NCBI RefSeq assembly: GCF_900187455.1
Contig: NZ_FYDX01000007.1
Coordinates: forward strand, 372,001-436,000
Origin: Pseudomonas sp. Irchel 3E13
Lineage (GTDB): Bacteria > Pseudomonadota > Gammaproteobacteria > Pseudomonadales > Pseudomonadaceae
DNA length: 64,000 nt
Direction of reading: 5' to 3'
Part shown: positions 8,535 through 16,819 of the stretch, one piece after another
Layout of the letters: each line of letters starts with the position of its first letter
How positions within the stretch are numbered: the stretch's first letter is position 1
Program-made: the position numbers and the translations under genes
The notes under the pieces: model-generated
Told to the model about the DNA's origin: nothing
Database searches by the model: none
What the model saw: only the letters and a program-made list of their open reading frames with translations

Positions 8535-9500
8535 ATGTCGATGAGTCAACACACCCCCAAGATTTTCGCCGGCGCGCTGATTGCGCTGCTGCTGGCGGCC
8601 GGTGGCCTGGGCTACTGGAAATCCTTGCATGACCGCCTGCCCGAAGGCCTGGCCATGGGCAACGGGCGGCTCGAAGCCACCGAAGTCCAGATCGCCAGCA
8701 AGGTGCCTGGGCGTCTCGCCGAAGTGCTGGTGGACGAAGGCGACAAAGTCAGCCGCGGCCAGTTGCTCGCCCGCATCGATACCCGCACCCTCGAAGCCCA
8801 GCGCGCCCAGGCCGAAGCCGAAGTGGCCCGCGCCCGGGAGAACTACGCCGCCGCCCAGGCCAACGTGCAGTTGCGCCAGAGCGAACAACTGCTCGCCAGC
8901 CAGGAGCTGAAGCGCATCCGCGAGATGTTCCAGCGCAAATACGCCAGCCAGCAGTTGCTCGACCAGCAACAGGCGCGCTTCGACACCAGCAACTCGGCGG
9001 TGGTCGCCGCACGGGCACAGCTCGCGGCGATCAAGGCAGCGATTGGCGCGGCCGAGGCCCAGGTCGCGCAACTGACCAGCGAAATCGACGACAGCAGCCT
9101 GCGCGCGCCAATCAACGGCGTGATTCAGTTGCGCCTGGCCGAACCGGGCGAAGTGCTCGGTGCCGGTGGCCGAGTGCTGCTGCTGATCGACCCCAGCGAC
9201 CAATACATGAACCTCTACCTGCCCGCCTCCACCGCTGGCCGGCTGACCATCGGCGACGAGGCGCGGATCGTCCTCGACGCCCTGCCCGACCAGGCGCTGC
9301 CGGCGAAAATCAGCTTCGTCGCGGCCAAGGCCCAGTTCACGCCCAAGCAGGTGGAAACCCGCGACGAGCGGCAGAAGCTGGTATTCCGGGTCAAGCTGCG
9401 CCTGACCGCCCCCGACGCCGTGCCCCAGGCCAAGCCCGGCATGCCCGGCGCCGGTTATGTGCGCACCGCCACCGTGGACTGGCCGGCCAACCTGCAATGA
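8535..9500 (+). CDS. HlyD-family membrane fusion protein (YhiI-like)
   Basis: This 321-residue periplasmic adaptor has one N-terminal membrane anchor (IFAGALIALLLAAGGLGYW), the first lipoyl half near residues 45-75 (VQIASKVPGRLAEVLVDEGD), a long coiled-coil hairpin (about 80-185) and the second lipoyl and beta-barrel part (DDSSLRAPINGVIQLRLAEPG onward). It would link an inner-membrane ABC exporter to an outer-membrane channel. Its stop overlaps the following ABC gene start by four bases. The order adaptor, double-ATPase permease, permease corresponds to yhiI-rbbA-yhhJ of E. coli. No TolC-type channel gene is adjacent. Confidence 0.92.
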   Translation: MSMSQHTPKIFAGALIALLLAAGGLGYWKSLHDRLPEGLAMGNGRLEATEVQIASKVPGRLAEVLVDEGDKVSRGQLLARIDTRTLEAQRAQAEAEVARARENYAAAQANVQLRQSEQLLASQELKRIREMFQRKYASQQLLDQQQARFDTSNSAVVAARAQLAAIKAAIGAAEAQVAQLTSEIDDSSLRAPINGVIQLRLAEPGEVLGAGGRVLLLIDPSDQYMNLYLPASTAGRLTIGDEARIVLDALPDQALPAKISFVAAKAQFTPKQVETRDERQKLVFRVKLRLTAPDAVPQAKPGMPGAGYVRTATVDWPANLQ

Positions 9501-12217
9501 ACGGGCTGGCCCTGCAGGCCCGCGGCATCCGTCACCGCTATGGCGCGCTGGAAGCCCTGCATGACATCACCTTCGACCTGCCCGCCGGCACCCGCTGCGG
9601 CTTGATCGGCCCGGACGGCGCCGGCAAGTCCAGCCTGCTCGGGCTGATCGCCGGGGTCAAACGGCTGCAACAGGGTGAACTGGACGTGCTCGGCGGCCCG
9701 ATCGGCAAGCGTTCGCACCGCAGCAGCCTGTACCCGCGCATCGCCTTCATGCCCCAGGGCCTGGGCGGCAACCTGTACCCGGACCTGTCGATCAGCGAAA
9801 ACATCCGCTTCTTCGCCACCTTGTTCGGCCTGTCCCGCGCCGAATGCGACGCGCGCATGCAAACGCTGCTGGAGGCCACCGACCTCGCCCGCTTCGCCGA
9901 GCGCCCGGCGGGCAAGCTGTCTGGCGGCATGAAACAGAAACTCGGCCTGTGCTGCGCGCTGATCCACGAACCCGATCTGCTGATCCTCGATGAGCCCACC
10001 ACCGGCGTCGACCCGCTGTCGCGGCGGCGCTTCTGGGAGCTGGTCGAGCATGTGCGTCAGCAACGTCCGCAACTGACGCTGCTGGTAGCAACGGCCTACA
10101 TGGAAGAGGCCGAACAGTTCGAACACTGCCTGATGCTCGACCGCGGCCGGCTGATCGGCGCCGGCGCCAGCCATGAACTGGCCAGCGTCACGCCCAGCGG
10201 CAAGCTGGACGAAGCCTTCACCTACTTCCAGGGCGACAGCCACCACAACGCCGAGCCGCTGCACATCCCGCCACGGGACGCCGGCGACGCCAGCATCGCC
10301 ATCGAAGCGTATGAACTGACCCTGCGCTTCGGCGACTTCACCGCCGTGAACAAGGTCAGCTTCGCCATCGGCCGTGGCGAGATTTTCGGCTTCCTCGGCT
10401 CCAACGGCTGCGGCAAGACCACCACCATGAAAGTCCTCACCGGCCTGATGCCGGCCAGCGAAGGCAGCGCCACCCTGCTCGGCCGCCCGGTGGACGCCAA
10501 GGACCTGGCCACGCGCAAGCGGGTCGGTTTCATGTCGCAGAGTTTCTCGCTGTACGGCGAACTCAGCGTGCGCCAGAACCTGGAACTGCACGCGCGGCTG
10601 TTCGACCTGAAACCCGCCGACAGCACGCCGCGCATCGCCGAGTTGATCCAGCGCTTCGACCTCGGCGACGTCGCCGACCAGCCGTCCGGCGCCCTGCCGC
10701 TGGGCCTGCGCCAGCGCCTGTCGCTGGCCGTGGCGGTGCTGCACCGCCCGGAAGTGCTGATCCTCGACGAGCCCACCTCCGGCGTCGACCCGGCCGCCCG
10801 CGACGACTTCTGGCGGTTGCTGATCGAGCTGTCGCGGGAACAGGGCGTGACCATCTTTCTCTCGACCCACTTCATGAATGAGGCGCTGCGCTGCGACCGC
10901 ATCTCGCTGATGCACGCAGGCTCAGTGCTGGCCTGCGACACCCCGGCCGCCTTGCAGGTGCAGTACGGAGGCGCGACCTTGGAAGACGCCTTCGTCACGT
11001 GCCTGGAACAAGCCCAGGGCGGCGCGCCCGAGACGCCAGCAGCCAATCTCGACACGCCGGCCGCACCCGCCAGTCCGCCACCTCGCCGGGGTTTCAGCCT
11101 GACCCGGCTGGTCGCCGTGGCCAGCCGCGAGGGCAAGGAGCTGCTGCGCGACAAGGTGCGCCTGGCGTTCGCCCTGCTGGGTGCGCTGTTCATGATGGTG
11201 ATCTTCGGCTTCGGCATTTCGCTGGATGTCGAAAACCTCGCCTTCGCCGTCTACGACCAGGACCAGAGCCCGCAAAGCCGGGCCTACCTCGAAGCCTTCC
11301 GTGGCTCGCGCTACTTTGCCGAGCAGCCGCCAATCCGCGATCCGCGACAACTGCACCAGCGCCTGCAGCGCTCGGAGATCAAGCTGGCCCTCGAGATTCC
11401 CCCCGGCTTCGGCCGCGACCTGCTTGCCGGGCGCCAGCCGGTGGTCGCGGCCTGGCTCGACGGCGGCATGCCGTTCCGCGCCGAAACCAGCCGCAACTAT
11501 GTCGAAGCGGTGCATCAGGCCAACCTCGAACAACTGGCGGCGCTGAGCAGCCCGGCGCAGCCGCGCCAGGCGGCGGTGAAGCTGGAGACGCGCTTTCGCT
11601 ACAACCAGGATGTGGTCAGCGTGAACGCCATCGGGCCTGGGGTCATGGCGCTGATCCTGGCGTTCATCCCGGCCATGCTCACCGCCCTCGGCATCGTCCG
11701 CGAAAAGGAGCTGGGTTCGATCACCAACTTCTACGCCACGCCGCTGACCCGCCTTGAGTTCCTGCTCGGCAAACAGGCGCCGTACCTGGCGGTGAGCCTG
11801 GTGAACCTGGCGCTGCTGGTGGCGATGAACCGCTGGCTGTTCGGCGTGCCGTTCAAGGGCAGCGCCCTGGCGCTGGCGTGCGGCGGGGTGCTGTACCTGC
11901 TGGCGACCACCAGCCTCGGCCTGCTGATCTCGGCCTTCACCCGCACCCAGATCGCCGCGATCCTCGGCACCATGATCCTCACCAGCCTGCCGACCATCCA
12001 GTTCTCCGGGCTGATCGTGCCGCGCTCATCCCTCGATGGCTCCGCGGCGCTGATGGGCCAGTTGTTCCCGGCGGGCTACTTCCTCGATATCGCCGTCGGC
12101 ACCTTCACCAAGGCCCTGGACCTGCGCGAACTGTGGCCGCAATGCCTGGCGCTGCTCGGCTTCTTCGTCGGGTTCACCGGGCTCAGCCTGATCATGCTGA
12201 AGAAACAGGAGGCCTGA
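9497..12217 (+). CDS. rbbA: RbbA-type ABC transporter: two ATPase domains fused to an ABC2 permease
   Basis: This 906-residue fusion protein has ATPase domain 1 (Walker A GPDGAGKSS near 41, signature LSGGMKQ, Walker B LLILDEPTTGVD), ATPase domain 2 (Walker A GSNGCGKTT near 300, Walker B VLILDEPTSGVD), and from about residue 540 an ABC-2 permease with a large periplasmic loop and about five helices. The length matches E. coli RbbA (about 911). The second ATPase has an altered signature (LPLGLRQ in place of LSGGQ-like), a common sign of an asymmetric ATPase pair. E. coli RbbA was described as ribosome-bound, but the fused permease and neighbouring adaptor point to export of an unknown substrate. 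Confidence 0.92.
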   Translation: MNGLALQARGIRHRYGALEALHDITFDLPAGTRCGLIGPDGAGKSSLLGLIAGVKRLQQGELDVLGGPIGKRSHRSSLYPRIAFMPQGLGGNLYPDLSISENIRFFATLFGLSRAECDARMQTLLEATDLARFAERPAGKLSGGMKQKLGLCCALIHEPDLLILDEPTTGVDPLSRRRFWELVEHVRQQRPQLTLLVATAYMEEAEQFEHCLMLDRGRLIGAGASHELASVTPSGKLDEAFTYFQGDSHHNAEPLHIPPRDAGDASIAIEAYELTLRFGDFTAVNKVSFAIGRGEIFGFLGSNGCGKTTTMKVLTGLMPASEGSATLLGRPVDAKDLATRKRVGFMSQSFSLYGELSVRQNLELHARLFDLKPADSTPRIAELIQRFDLGDVADQPSGALPLGLRQRLSLAVAVLHRPEVLILDEPTSGVDPAARDDFWRLLIELSREQGVTIFLSTHFMNEALRCDRISLMHAGSVLACDTPAALQVQYGGATLEDAFVTCLEQAQGGAPETPAANLDTPAAPASPPPRRGFSLTRLVAVASREGKELLRDKVRLAFALLGALFMMVIFGFGISLDVENLAFAVYDQDQSPQSRAYLEAFRGSRYFAEQPPIRDPRQLHQRLQRSEIKLALEIPPGFGRDLLAGRQPVVAAWLDGGMPFRAETSRNYVEAVHQANLEQLAALSSPAQPRQAAVKLETRFRYNQDVVSVNAIGPGVMALILAFIPAMLTALGIVREKELGSITNFYATPLTRLEFLLGKQAPYLAVSLVNLALLVAMNRWLFGVPFKGSALALACGGVLYLLATTSLGLLISAFTRTQIAAILGTMILTSLPTIQFSGLIVPRSSLDGSAALMGQLFPAGYFLDIAVGTFTKALDLRELWPQCLALLGFFVGFTGLSLIMLKKQEA

Positions 12218-13335
12218 TGCAGCGTCTTGCCCACATTCTGCGCCTGGGTCTGAAAGAGCTGACCAGCCTGCGCCACGACAGCGTTCTGCTGCTGTTTCTG
12301 CTCTATGCCTTCAGCGTGGCGATCTACATGCCGGCGGCGGGCTCGGTGATCGGCGTGCACAACGCCAGCGTCGCGGTGGTCGATGAGGACCAGAGCCTGG
12401 TCTCGCGCAAGCTGACCGAAGCGCTGCAGCCCCCGGAATTCCAGCCCGCCGTGCCGCTGGCCTACGACCAGCTCGACCGCAGCCTGGACAGCGGCCTGTA
12501 CACCTTCGTCATCAATATTCCGGTGAATTTCCAGAGCGACCTGCTGGCCGGGCGCTCGCCGGAACTGCAGATCAACGTCGATGCCACGGCCATGAGCCAG
12601 GCGTTCATGGGCGCCGGCTATATCGGGCGGATTTTCGAACGCGAGTTGCTGGATTACGCCAGCCCCGCCGGCAGCGCCAGCCGCAGCCCGGCGCTGCTGG
12701 AGCCCCGCGCGCTGTTCAACCCGAACCTGGAAGGAGGCTGGTTCCTGGCGGTGATCCAGATCGTCAACAACATCACCATCCTCGCGATCATCCTCACCGG
12801 CACCGCCCTGCTGCGCGAGCGCGAGCATGGCACCCTCGATCACCTGCTGGTGCTGCCGCTGACCGCACTGGAAATCATGCTCGCCAAGATCGGCAGCAAC
12901 GCGCTGGTGGTGGTGCTGTGCACCTGGGTGTCGCTGGAGGTGGTGGTGAAGTGGGCGCTGGGCGTGCCGTTGGCCGGCTCGCTGCCGCTGTTTCTGGGGG
13001 TGACGGCGCTGTACCTGTTCGCCAGCACGGCGCTGGGGATTTTTCTCGCTACGCTGGCGCGCTCGACGCCGCAGTTCGGGTTGCTGGCGATTCCGGTGAT
13101 CATCCCGATGCTGTTGCTCTCGGGCGGCAGCACGCCGCTGGACAGCATGCCGCAATGGTTGCAGTGGGTGATGCAGTTGTCGCCGTCCACCCACTTCGTC
13201 AGCCTGGGCGCCGCGATTCTGTTTCGCGACGCCGGGATCACGGTGGTGTGGCCCGACCTGCTGGCCCTGGCGGCGATCGGCCTGGCGTTCTTCGCGATCG
13301 CCCTGGCACGTTTCCGCCGCAGCCTGGCCTCGTGA
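12217..13335 (+). CDS. yhhJ: ABC-2 type permease (YhhJ-like)
   Basis: This 372-residue permease starts at an ATG that shares its first base with the rbbA stop codon (TGATG). It has an N-terminal helix, a periplasmic domain (about 50-180, including the VAVVDEDQS segment typical of this family) and five C-terminal helices beginning near IVNNITILAIILTG and including LLREREHGTLDHLLVLPLT. It would form the second membrane half of the exporter encoded with the HlyD protein and RbbA. A longer frame in register starts at 11878 inside rbbA but has no support. It converges directly on the FliL-like gene with no gap. Confidence 0.92.
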   Translation: MQRLAHILRLGLKELTSLRHDSVLLLFLLYAFSVAIYMPAAGSVIGVHNASVAVVDEDQSLVSRKLTEALQPPEFQPAVPLAYDQLDRSLDSGLYTFVINIPVNFQSDLLAGRSPELQINVDATAMSQAFMGAGYIGRIFERELLDYASPAGSASRSPALLEPRALFNPNLEGGWFLAVIQIVNNITILAIILTGTALLREREHGTLDHLLVLPLTALEIMLAKIGSNALVVVLCTWVSLEVVVKWALGVPLAGSLPLFLGVTALYLFASTALGIFLATLARSTPQFGLLAIPVIIPMLLLSGGSTPLDSMPQWLQWVMQLSPSTHFVSLGAAILFRDAGITVVWPDLLALAAIGLAFFAIALARFRRSLAS

Positions 13336-13740
13336 TTACTGAACGATCAGGTTGTTGAACAGCAGGTCTTCGACGACCGGCCGACCCTCTTCGTTGGACA
13401 GCACCTGCTGGACCTGCTTGAGGGCTTCCTGACGCAGTTTTTCCTTGGCGTCGACGTTGCTCATGCCGTCCAGGCTCTGCTGGGTGAACAGCGCCACCAA
13501 CTGGTTACGGATCAGCGGCTCGTGGTGCTTGACCGCGGCTGCGTCGGCATCGCCTTCGACCTTCAGCGCAACATCGGCCTTGTACACCCGCAGACGCGGG
13601 CCGCCATCGAGGGCGTAGTTGCCGACCAGGGGCGGCGACAGGCTGATATAGGCAACCTTCGGCGCTGCTGCTTCCTTCTCTTCGGCCATGGCCGCCACTG
13701 GCAGCGTCAGCGCCAGTACCATCAAGATCCACGCTTTCAC
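13336..13740 (-). CDS. FliL-like secreted protein
   Basis: This 134-residue product belongs to the flagellar basal-body FliL family by its C-terminal domain (YISLSPPLVGNYALDG, RVYKADVALKVEGDADAAAVKHHEPLIRNQLVALF). It starts at a GTG (13740) with GAGGAG seven bases upstream, giving a signal peptide MKAWILMVLALTLPVAAMA. Classical FliL has a membrane anchor; here a cleavable signal peptide suggests a free periplasmic protein. No flagellar gene is nearby, so a motility role is unproven. Its stop abuts the YhhJ stop on the opposite strand. Confidence 0.82.
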   Translation of the reverse strand: MKAWILMVLALTLPVAAMAEEKEAAAPKVAYISLSPPLVGNYALDGGPRLRVYKADVALKVEGDADAAAVKHHEPLIRNQLVALFTQQSLDGMSNVDAKEKLRQEALKQVQQVLSNEEGRPVVEDLLFNNLIVQ

Positions 13741-13897
13741 GAATTCGCTCCTCAAACAGTTGGCGCCAGCATACCCAGCACACAGGTCAAACCCAAGCCC
13801 GGGCTTATGCCAGCCTATTCAGGCCAGGCCATGCTCGTTGACCCGGCACCTTGCATACCTACACTTATCGGCCACCACCCGCAAAGGAATAGCCCTG

Positions 13898-14875
13898 ATG
13901 AAAGCCGTGTTGTGCAAAGCCCATGGTCCGGCCCGTGATCTGGTGCTGGAAGACGTCGCCAGCCCGACGCCGAAGAAGAATGAAATCCTCCTGGACGTAC
14001 ACGCCGCGAGCGTCAACTTCCCGGACACCCTGATCATCGAGGGCAAATACCAGTTCCAGCCGCCGCTGCCGTTCTCGCCGGGTGGCGAGGCCGCCGGGGT
14101 GGTTGCCGCGACGGGCGAGAATGCCGGCGCGTTCAAGGTCGGCGACCGGGTCATGGCCCTGACGGGCTGGGGCAGCTTCGCCGAACAGGTCGCGGTGCCG
14201 GCCTACAACGTGCTGCCCATCCCGGAAGGCATGGACTTCGCCACTGCCTCGGCCTTCGGCATGACCTACGGCACCTCGATGCACGCGCTGCGCCAGCGCG
14301 GCCAATTGCAGGCCGGCGAAACCTTGCTGGTGCTGGGTGCTTCCGGCGGCGTCGGCCTGGCGGCGGTGGAAATCGGCAAGGCCATGGGCGCGCGGGTAAT
14401 CGCCGCGGCCAGTAGCGCGGAGAAACTGGAAATCGCCAAGGCTGCGGGCGCGGACGAGTTGATCGACTACAGCCAGCACAGCCTGAAAGACGAAATCAAA
14501 CGCCTGACCGGCGGCAAGGGCGTCGATGTGATCTACGACCCGGTGGGCGGCGACCTGTTCGACCAGGCCGTACGCGGCCTGGCCTGGAACGGCCGGTTGC
14601 TGGTGGTGGGCTTTGCCAGCGGGCGAATCCCTGAGTTACCGGTCAATCTGGTGCTGCTCAAGGGCGCGGCGGTGCTCGGCGTGTTCTGGGGCTCGTTCGC
14701 CCAGCGCCAGCCGGCGGACAACGCAGCGAACTTCCAGCAACTGTTTGCGTGGTTTGCCGAGGGCAAGTTGAAGCCGTTGGTGTCGAAGACCTATCCATTG
14801 GCCGAGGCCGGGTTGGCGATCGAACAATTGGCGGGGCGCAAGGCGGTTGGGAAGCTGGTGGTGAAGGTCAGATAA
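13898..14875 (+). CDS. NADPH:quinone oxidoreductase, zinc-independent MDR family
   Basis: This 325-residue medium-chain reductase of the QOR/crotonyl-CoA reductase-like group lacks the zinc-ligand cysteines of alcohol dehydrogenases. It has the N-terminal GroES-like domain (NFPDTLIIEGKYQFQPPLPF, SPGGEAAGVV), the Rossmann motif VLGASGGVGLAAVEIGKAMG near residue 150, and a substrate segment GKGVDVIYDPVGGDLFDQ. It probably reduces quinones or enoyl compounds with NADPH. The ATG at 13898 has AAGGAA upstream; an in-frame extension to 13688 is not supported. Confidence 0.9.
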   Translation: MKAVLCKAHGPARDLVLEDVASPTPKKNEILLDVHAASVNFPDTLIIEGKYQFQPPLPFSPGGEAAGVVAATGENAGAFKVGDRVMALTGWGSFAEQVAVPAYNVLPIPEGMDFATASAFGMTYGTSMHALRQRGQLQAGETLLVLGASGGVGLAAVEIGKAMGARVIAAASSAEKLEIAKAAGADELIDYSQHSLKDEIKRLTGGKGVDVIYDPVGGDLFDQAVRGLAWNGRLLVVGFASGRIPELPVNLVLLKGAAVLGVFWGSFAQRQPADNAANFQQLFAWFAEGKLKPLVSKTYPLAEAGLAIEQLAGRKAVGKLVVKVR

Positions 14876-14893
14876 ACCGTGGTTGCAGGGCTC

Positions 14894-14914
14894 TGGGGCT
14901 GCATTGCAGCCCCA
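14894..14914. terminator. Hairpin between converging qor-like and chaC genes
   Basis: A stem with 9-10 bp arms (TGGGGCTGCA and TGCAGCCCCA) lies midway between the stops of the oxidoreductase and chaC genes. Neither side has a U tract, so it may be a weak bidirectional terminator or only an RNA 3'-end stabiliser. Confidence 0.5.
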
Positions 14915-14922
14915 AGGCTCAA

Positions 14923-15564
14923 TCACTGACCATGACAGCGCCTGTACCGCGCCTCCAGATTGCGATCCGGCATGGCATGGCTGCGCAACGCTTCCAGGGT
15001 CTGCTCGACATAATCGCGGGTCGTGCCATAACGCCCTTTGGCGCTGGCAAGGATATGGGTGAGCAGGCTGTCCGGCAGATTCCCCGCGTAGCACGGCAGA
15101 TGCCGCTCCAGCACGAACCCCAGCGCCTGCACCTTGCTGCCGTCGTCCAACCGGCAATTCAGCCAGTGCGGGCGATACGCCGGGTACGGCATCTCGCGCT
15201 GCCACAGCGCCAGCAGCGAATCCTGCAGTTTGTCTTCCGGCAACCGATAGGCGAACCCGCTGCATGAACCGCCCCGATCCAGCCCAAACACCAGCCCCGG
15301 ACATTCCGGCGTGCCGCGATGCTCATGCGACCACAGGTACAGCCCGCGGTGATAACCATGAACCCGCCCGCGCCGCCGCTCGGTGGACTGGCACTCCGGG
15401 CGCCAGATCAACGAACCGTAGGCGAACAGCCAGACCGGGCCGCCTTGGTGCAGGGCCATGGTTTGCTGGACAGAGTCGAGAAGTTGCTCCCGGGACAATT
15501 GCTGACCGAAATCAAGTACCGGGGGATACGCAAGGGGAAAAGGTGCAGGTTCGATTACCGACAT
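14923..15564 (-). CDS. chaC: ChaC-family gamma-glutamylcyclotransferase
   Basis: This 213-residue protein matches ChaC: the loop motif VWLFAYGSLIWRPEC near residues 46-60, the HRGTPECPGLVFGLDRGGSC segment near 85-105, and LWQREM, whose glutamate probably is the catalytic base. ChaC enzymes cleave glutathione to 5-oxoproline and Cys-Gly. The ATG at 15564 gives MSVIEPAPFPLAYPP; an upstream in-frame ATG at 15633 would add 23 unconserved residues. Confidence 0.9.
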   Translation of the reverse strand: MSVIEPAPFPLAYPPVLDFGQQLSREQLLDSVQQTMALHQGGPVWLFAYGSLIWRPECQSTERRRGRVHGYHRGLYLWSHEHRGTPECPGLVFGLDRGGSCSGFAYRLPEDKLQDSLLALWQREMPYPAYRPHWLNCRLDDGSKVQALGFVLERHLPCYAGNLPDSLLTHILASAKGRYGTTRDYVEQTLEALRSHAMPDRNLEARYRRCHGQ

Positions 15565-15817
15565 AGCCGCCGCCAAAGTTCCTCGTGAAATACCGAAGTA
15601 CTCCACTATAGAGCCAACGCACTCAATAGACACTTACCGTACGGCAGACAACGGTTCGGAAACAAGCCCCCCGCTCGCCTAAACACCGCGAAATACGGGA
15701 GTTTCAGAAGATCGAAGGACACTATTGCAAGTGTAGCGATACTTTTTCGCGGCGCCGGCAATAATTAAAAGGCGGGCGTTTGCTTATAAGCCTTACTTGG
15801 ACACTCGGTTATAAACC

Positions 15818-15838
15818 GGCGCGTTGTTGCAACGCGCC
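15818..15838 (-). terminator. Hairpin after the ferredoxin reductase gene
   Basis: A perfect 9-bp stem (GGCGCGTTG and CAACGCGCC) with a 3-nt loop lies 12 nt beyond the reductase stop. The minus-strand tail GGTTTATAACC is U-poor and is itself part of an imperfect palindrome. The rest of the 15565-15850 gap is AT-rich and holds the chaC promoter region; no gene was seen in it. Confidence 0.55.
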
Positions 15839-15850
15839 TTATTACTCAAG

Positions 15851-16819
15851 TTAGCCGCGTGGGGCATAAGCGAATACATCGGCGCGCATCTGGTGCGCAT
15901 CCATGCCGGCATTCACCAGGGCATCGAGGGTGGCATAGACCATGGCCGGCGAACCGCTGGCATAGACATGAATCCGCGACAGGTCGTCGAGGTCCTCGCA
16001 GACCGCCTCATGCAGCAGGCCGCAGCGCCCGTCCCAGCCACACAGGTCGCTCACGACCTTGTGCAGGAACAGGTTTGGCAGTTGCTCCCACTGCGCCCAT
16101 GCGTCGATGCTGTAGAAGTCCTCGGGCCGGCGCACGCCCCAGTACAGATGCACCGGGTGCTTGAAGCCCTGCACGCGGCAATGCTCGATCAGGCTGTGCA
16201 TCTGCGCCATGCCGGTGCCTGCGGCGATCAGCACCAGCGGACCTTCCGGCAATTCGGCGAGATGGGTGTCGCCGAATGGCATTTCGAGGCGGGCCATGCG
16301 GGTGCGCTGCAGTTGCGCGATCAGGTCCAGCGCGCTCTTTTCCCGCGCCAGCACGTGCATTTCCAGGTCACGGCCACCGTGCGGTGCCGATGCCAGGGAG
16401 AAGGCTGCCTTGTCGCCGCTTTCGCGCTCGATCAGCAAATACTGCCCGGCGTGGTAGCGCGGCGGTTTGCCGGCCGGGGCGCGCAGGCGCACGCGCCAGA
16501 CATCGCCACCGACCTCGGTGCACTCGCTCAACTGGCACGCCAGCGTACGCACCGGCAGCTCGCCCAGGGCGAGCACGCCGTCCCAGAGCAGGATGCAGTC
16601 TTCCAGCGGTTCGGCGATGCAGGTGAACAGCTCACCGTGATCGCGTACTTCACCGTCCTGACGCACCCGGCCCTCCACCAGCAGGGCGGCACAGACGTGA
16701 CAGTTGCCATTGCGGCAGCTCTGCGGGCAGTCGTAACCCAGGCGTTGTGCCGCTTCCAGAATCCTCTCTCCGGGCTTGAGCGCCAGTACGGCTCCGGACG
16801 GCTGCAAGGTTACCTGCAT
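15851..16819 (-). CDS. Ferredoxin-NAD(P)H reductase fusion (2Fe-2S plus FAD domains)
   Basis: This 322-residue protein has an N-terminal plant-type 2Fe-2S domain, with cysteines in DCPQSCRNGNCHVC and LFTC, followed by an FAD/NAD(P)H reductase domain (YHAGQYLLIE, PLVLIAAGTGMAQMHSLIEH and a C-terminal SGSPAMVYATLDAL). The layout resembles phenol hydroxylase or CDP-6-deoxy-glucoseen reductases, a name often given to it in Pseudomonas. It shares one base with the ubiD stop (TGATG), so it is co-translated with UbiD. Its electron acceptor is unknown; a link to UbiD or flavin metabolism is inference. An in-frame ATG at 16843 lies inside ubiD and is unlikely. Confidence 0.9.
   Translation of the reverse strand: MQVTLQPSGAVLALKPGERILEAAQRLGYDCPQSCRNGNCHVCAALLVEGRVRQDGEVRDHGELFTCIAEPLEDCILLWDGVLALGELPVRTLACQLSECTEVGGDVWRVRLRAPAGKPPRYHAGQYLLIERESGDKAAFSLASAPHGGRDLEMHVLAREKSALDLIAQLQRTRMARLEMPFGDTHLAELPEGPLVLIAAGTGMAQMHSLIEHCRVQGFKHPVHLYWGVRRPEDFYSIDAWAQWEQLPNLFLHKVVSDLCGWDGRCGLLHEAVCEDLDDLSRIHVYASGSPAMVYATLDALVNAGMDAHQMRADVFAYAPRG

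Noticed and set aside
11878..12216. Longer start for the YhhJ permease
   Set aside because: The frame extends inside rbbA and gives non-conserved Arg/Pro-rich residues; the TGATG overlap start fits better.
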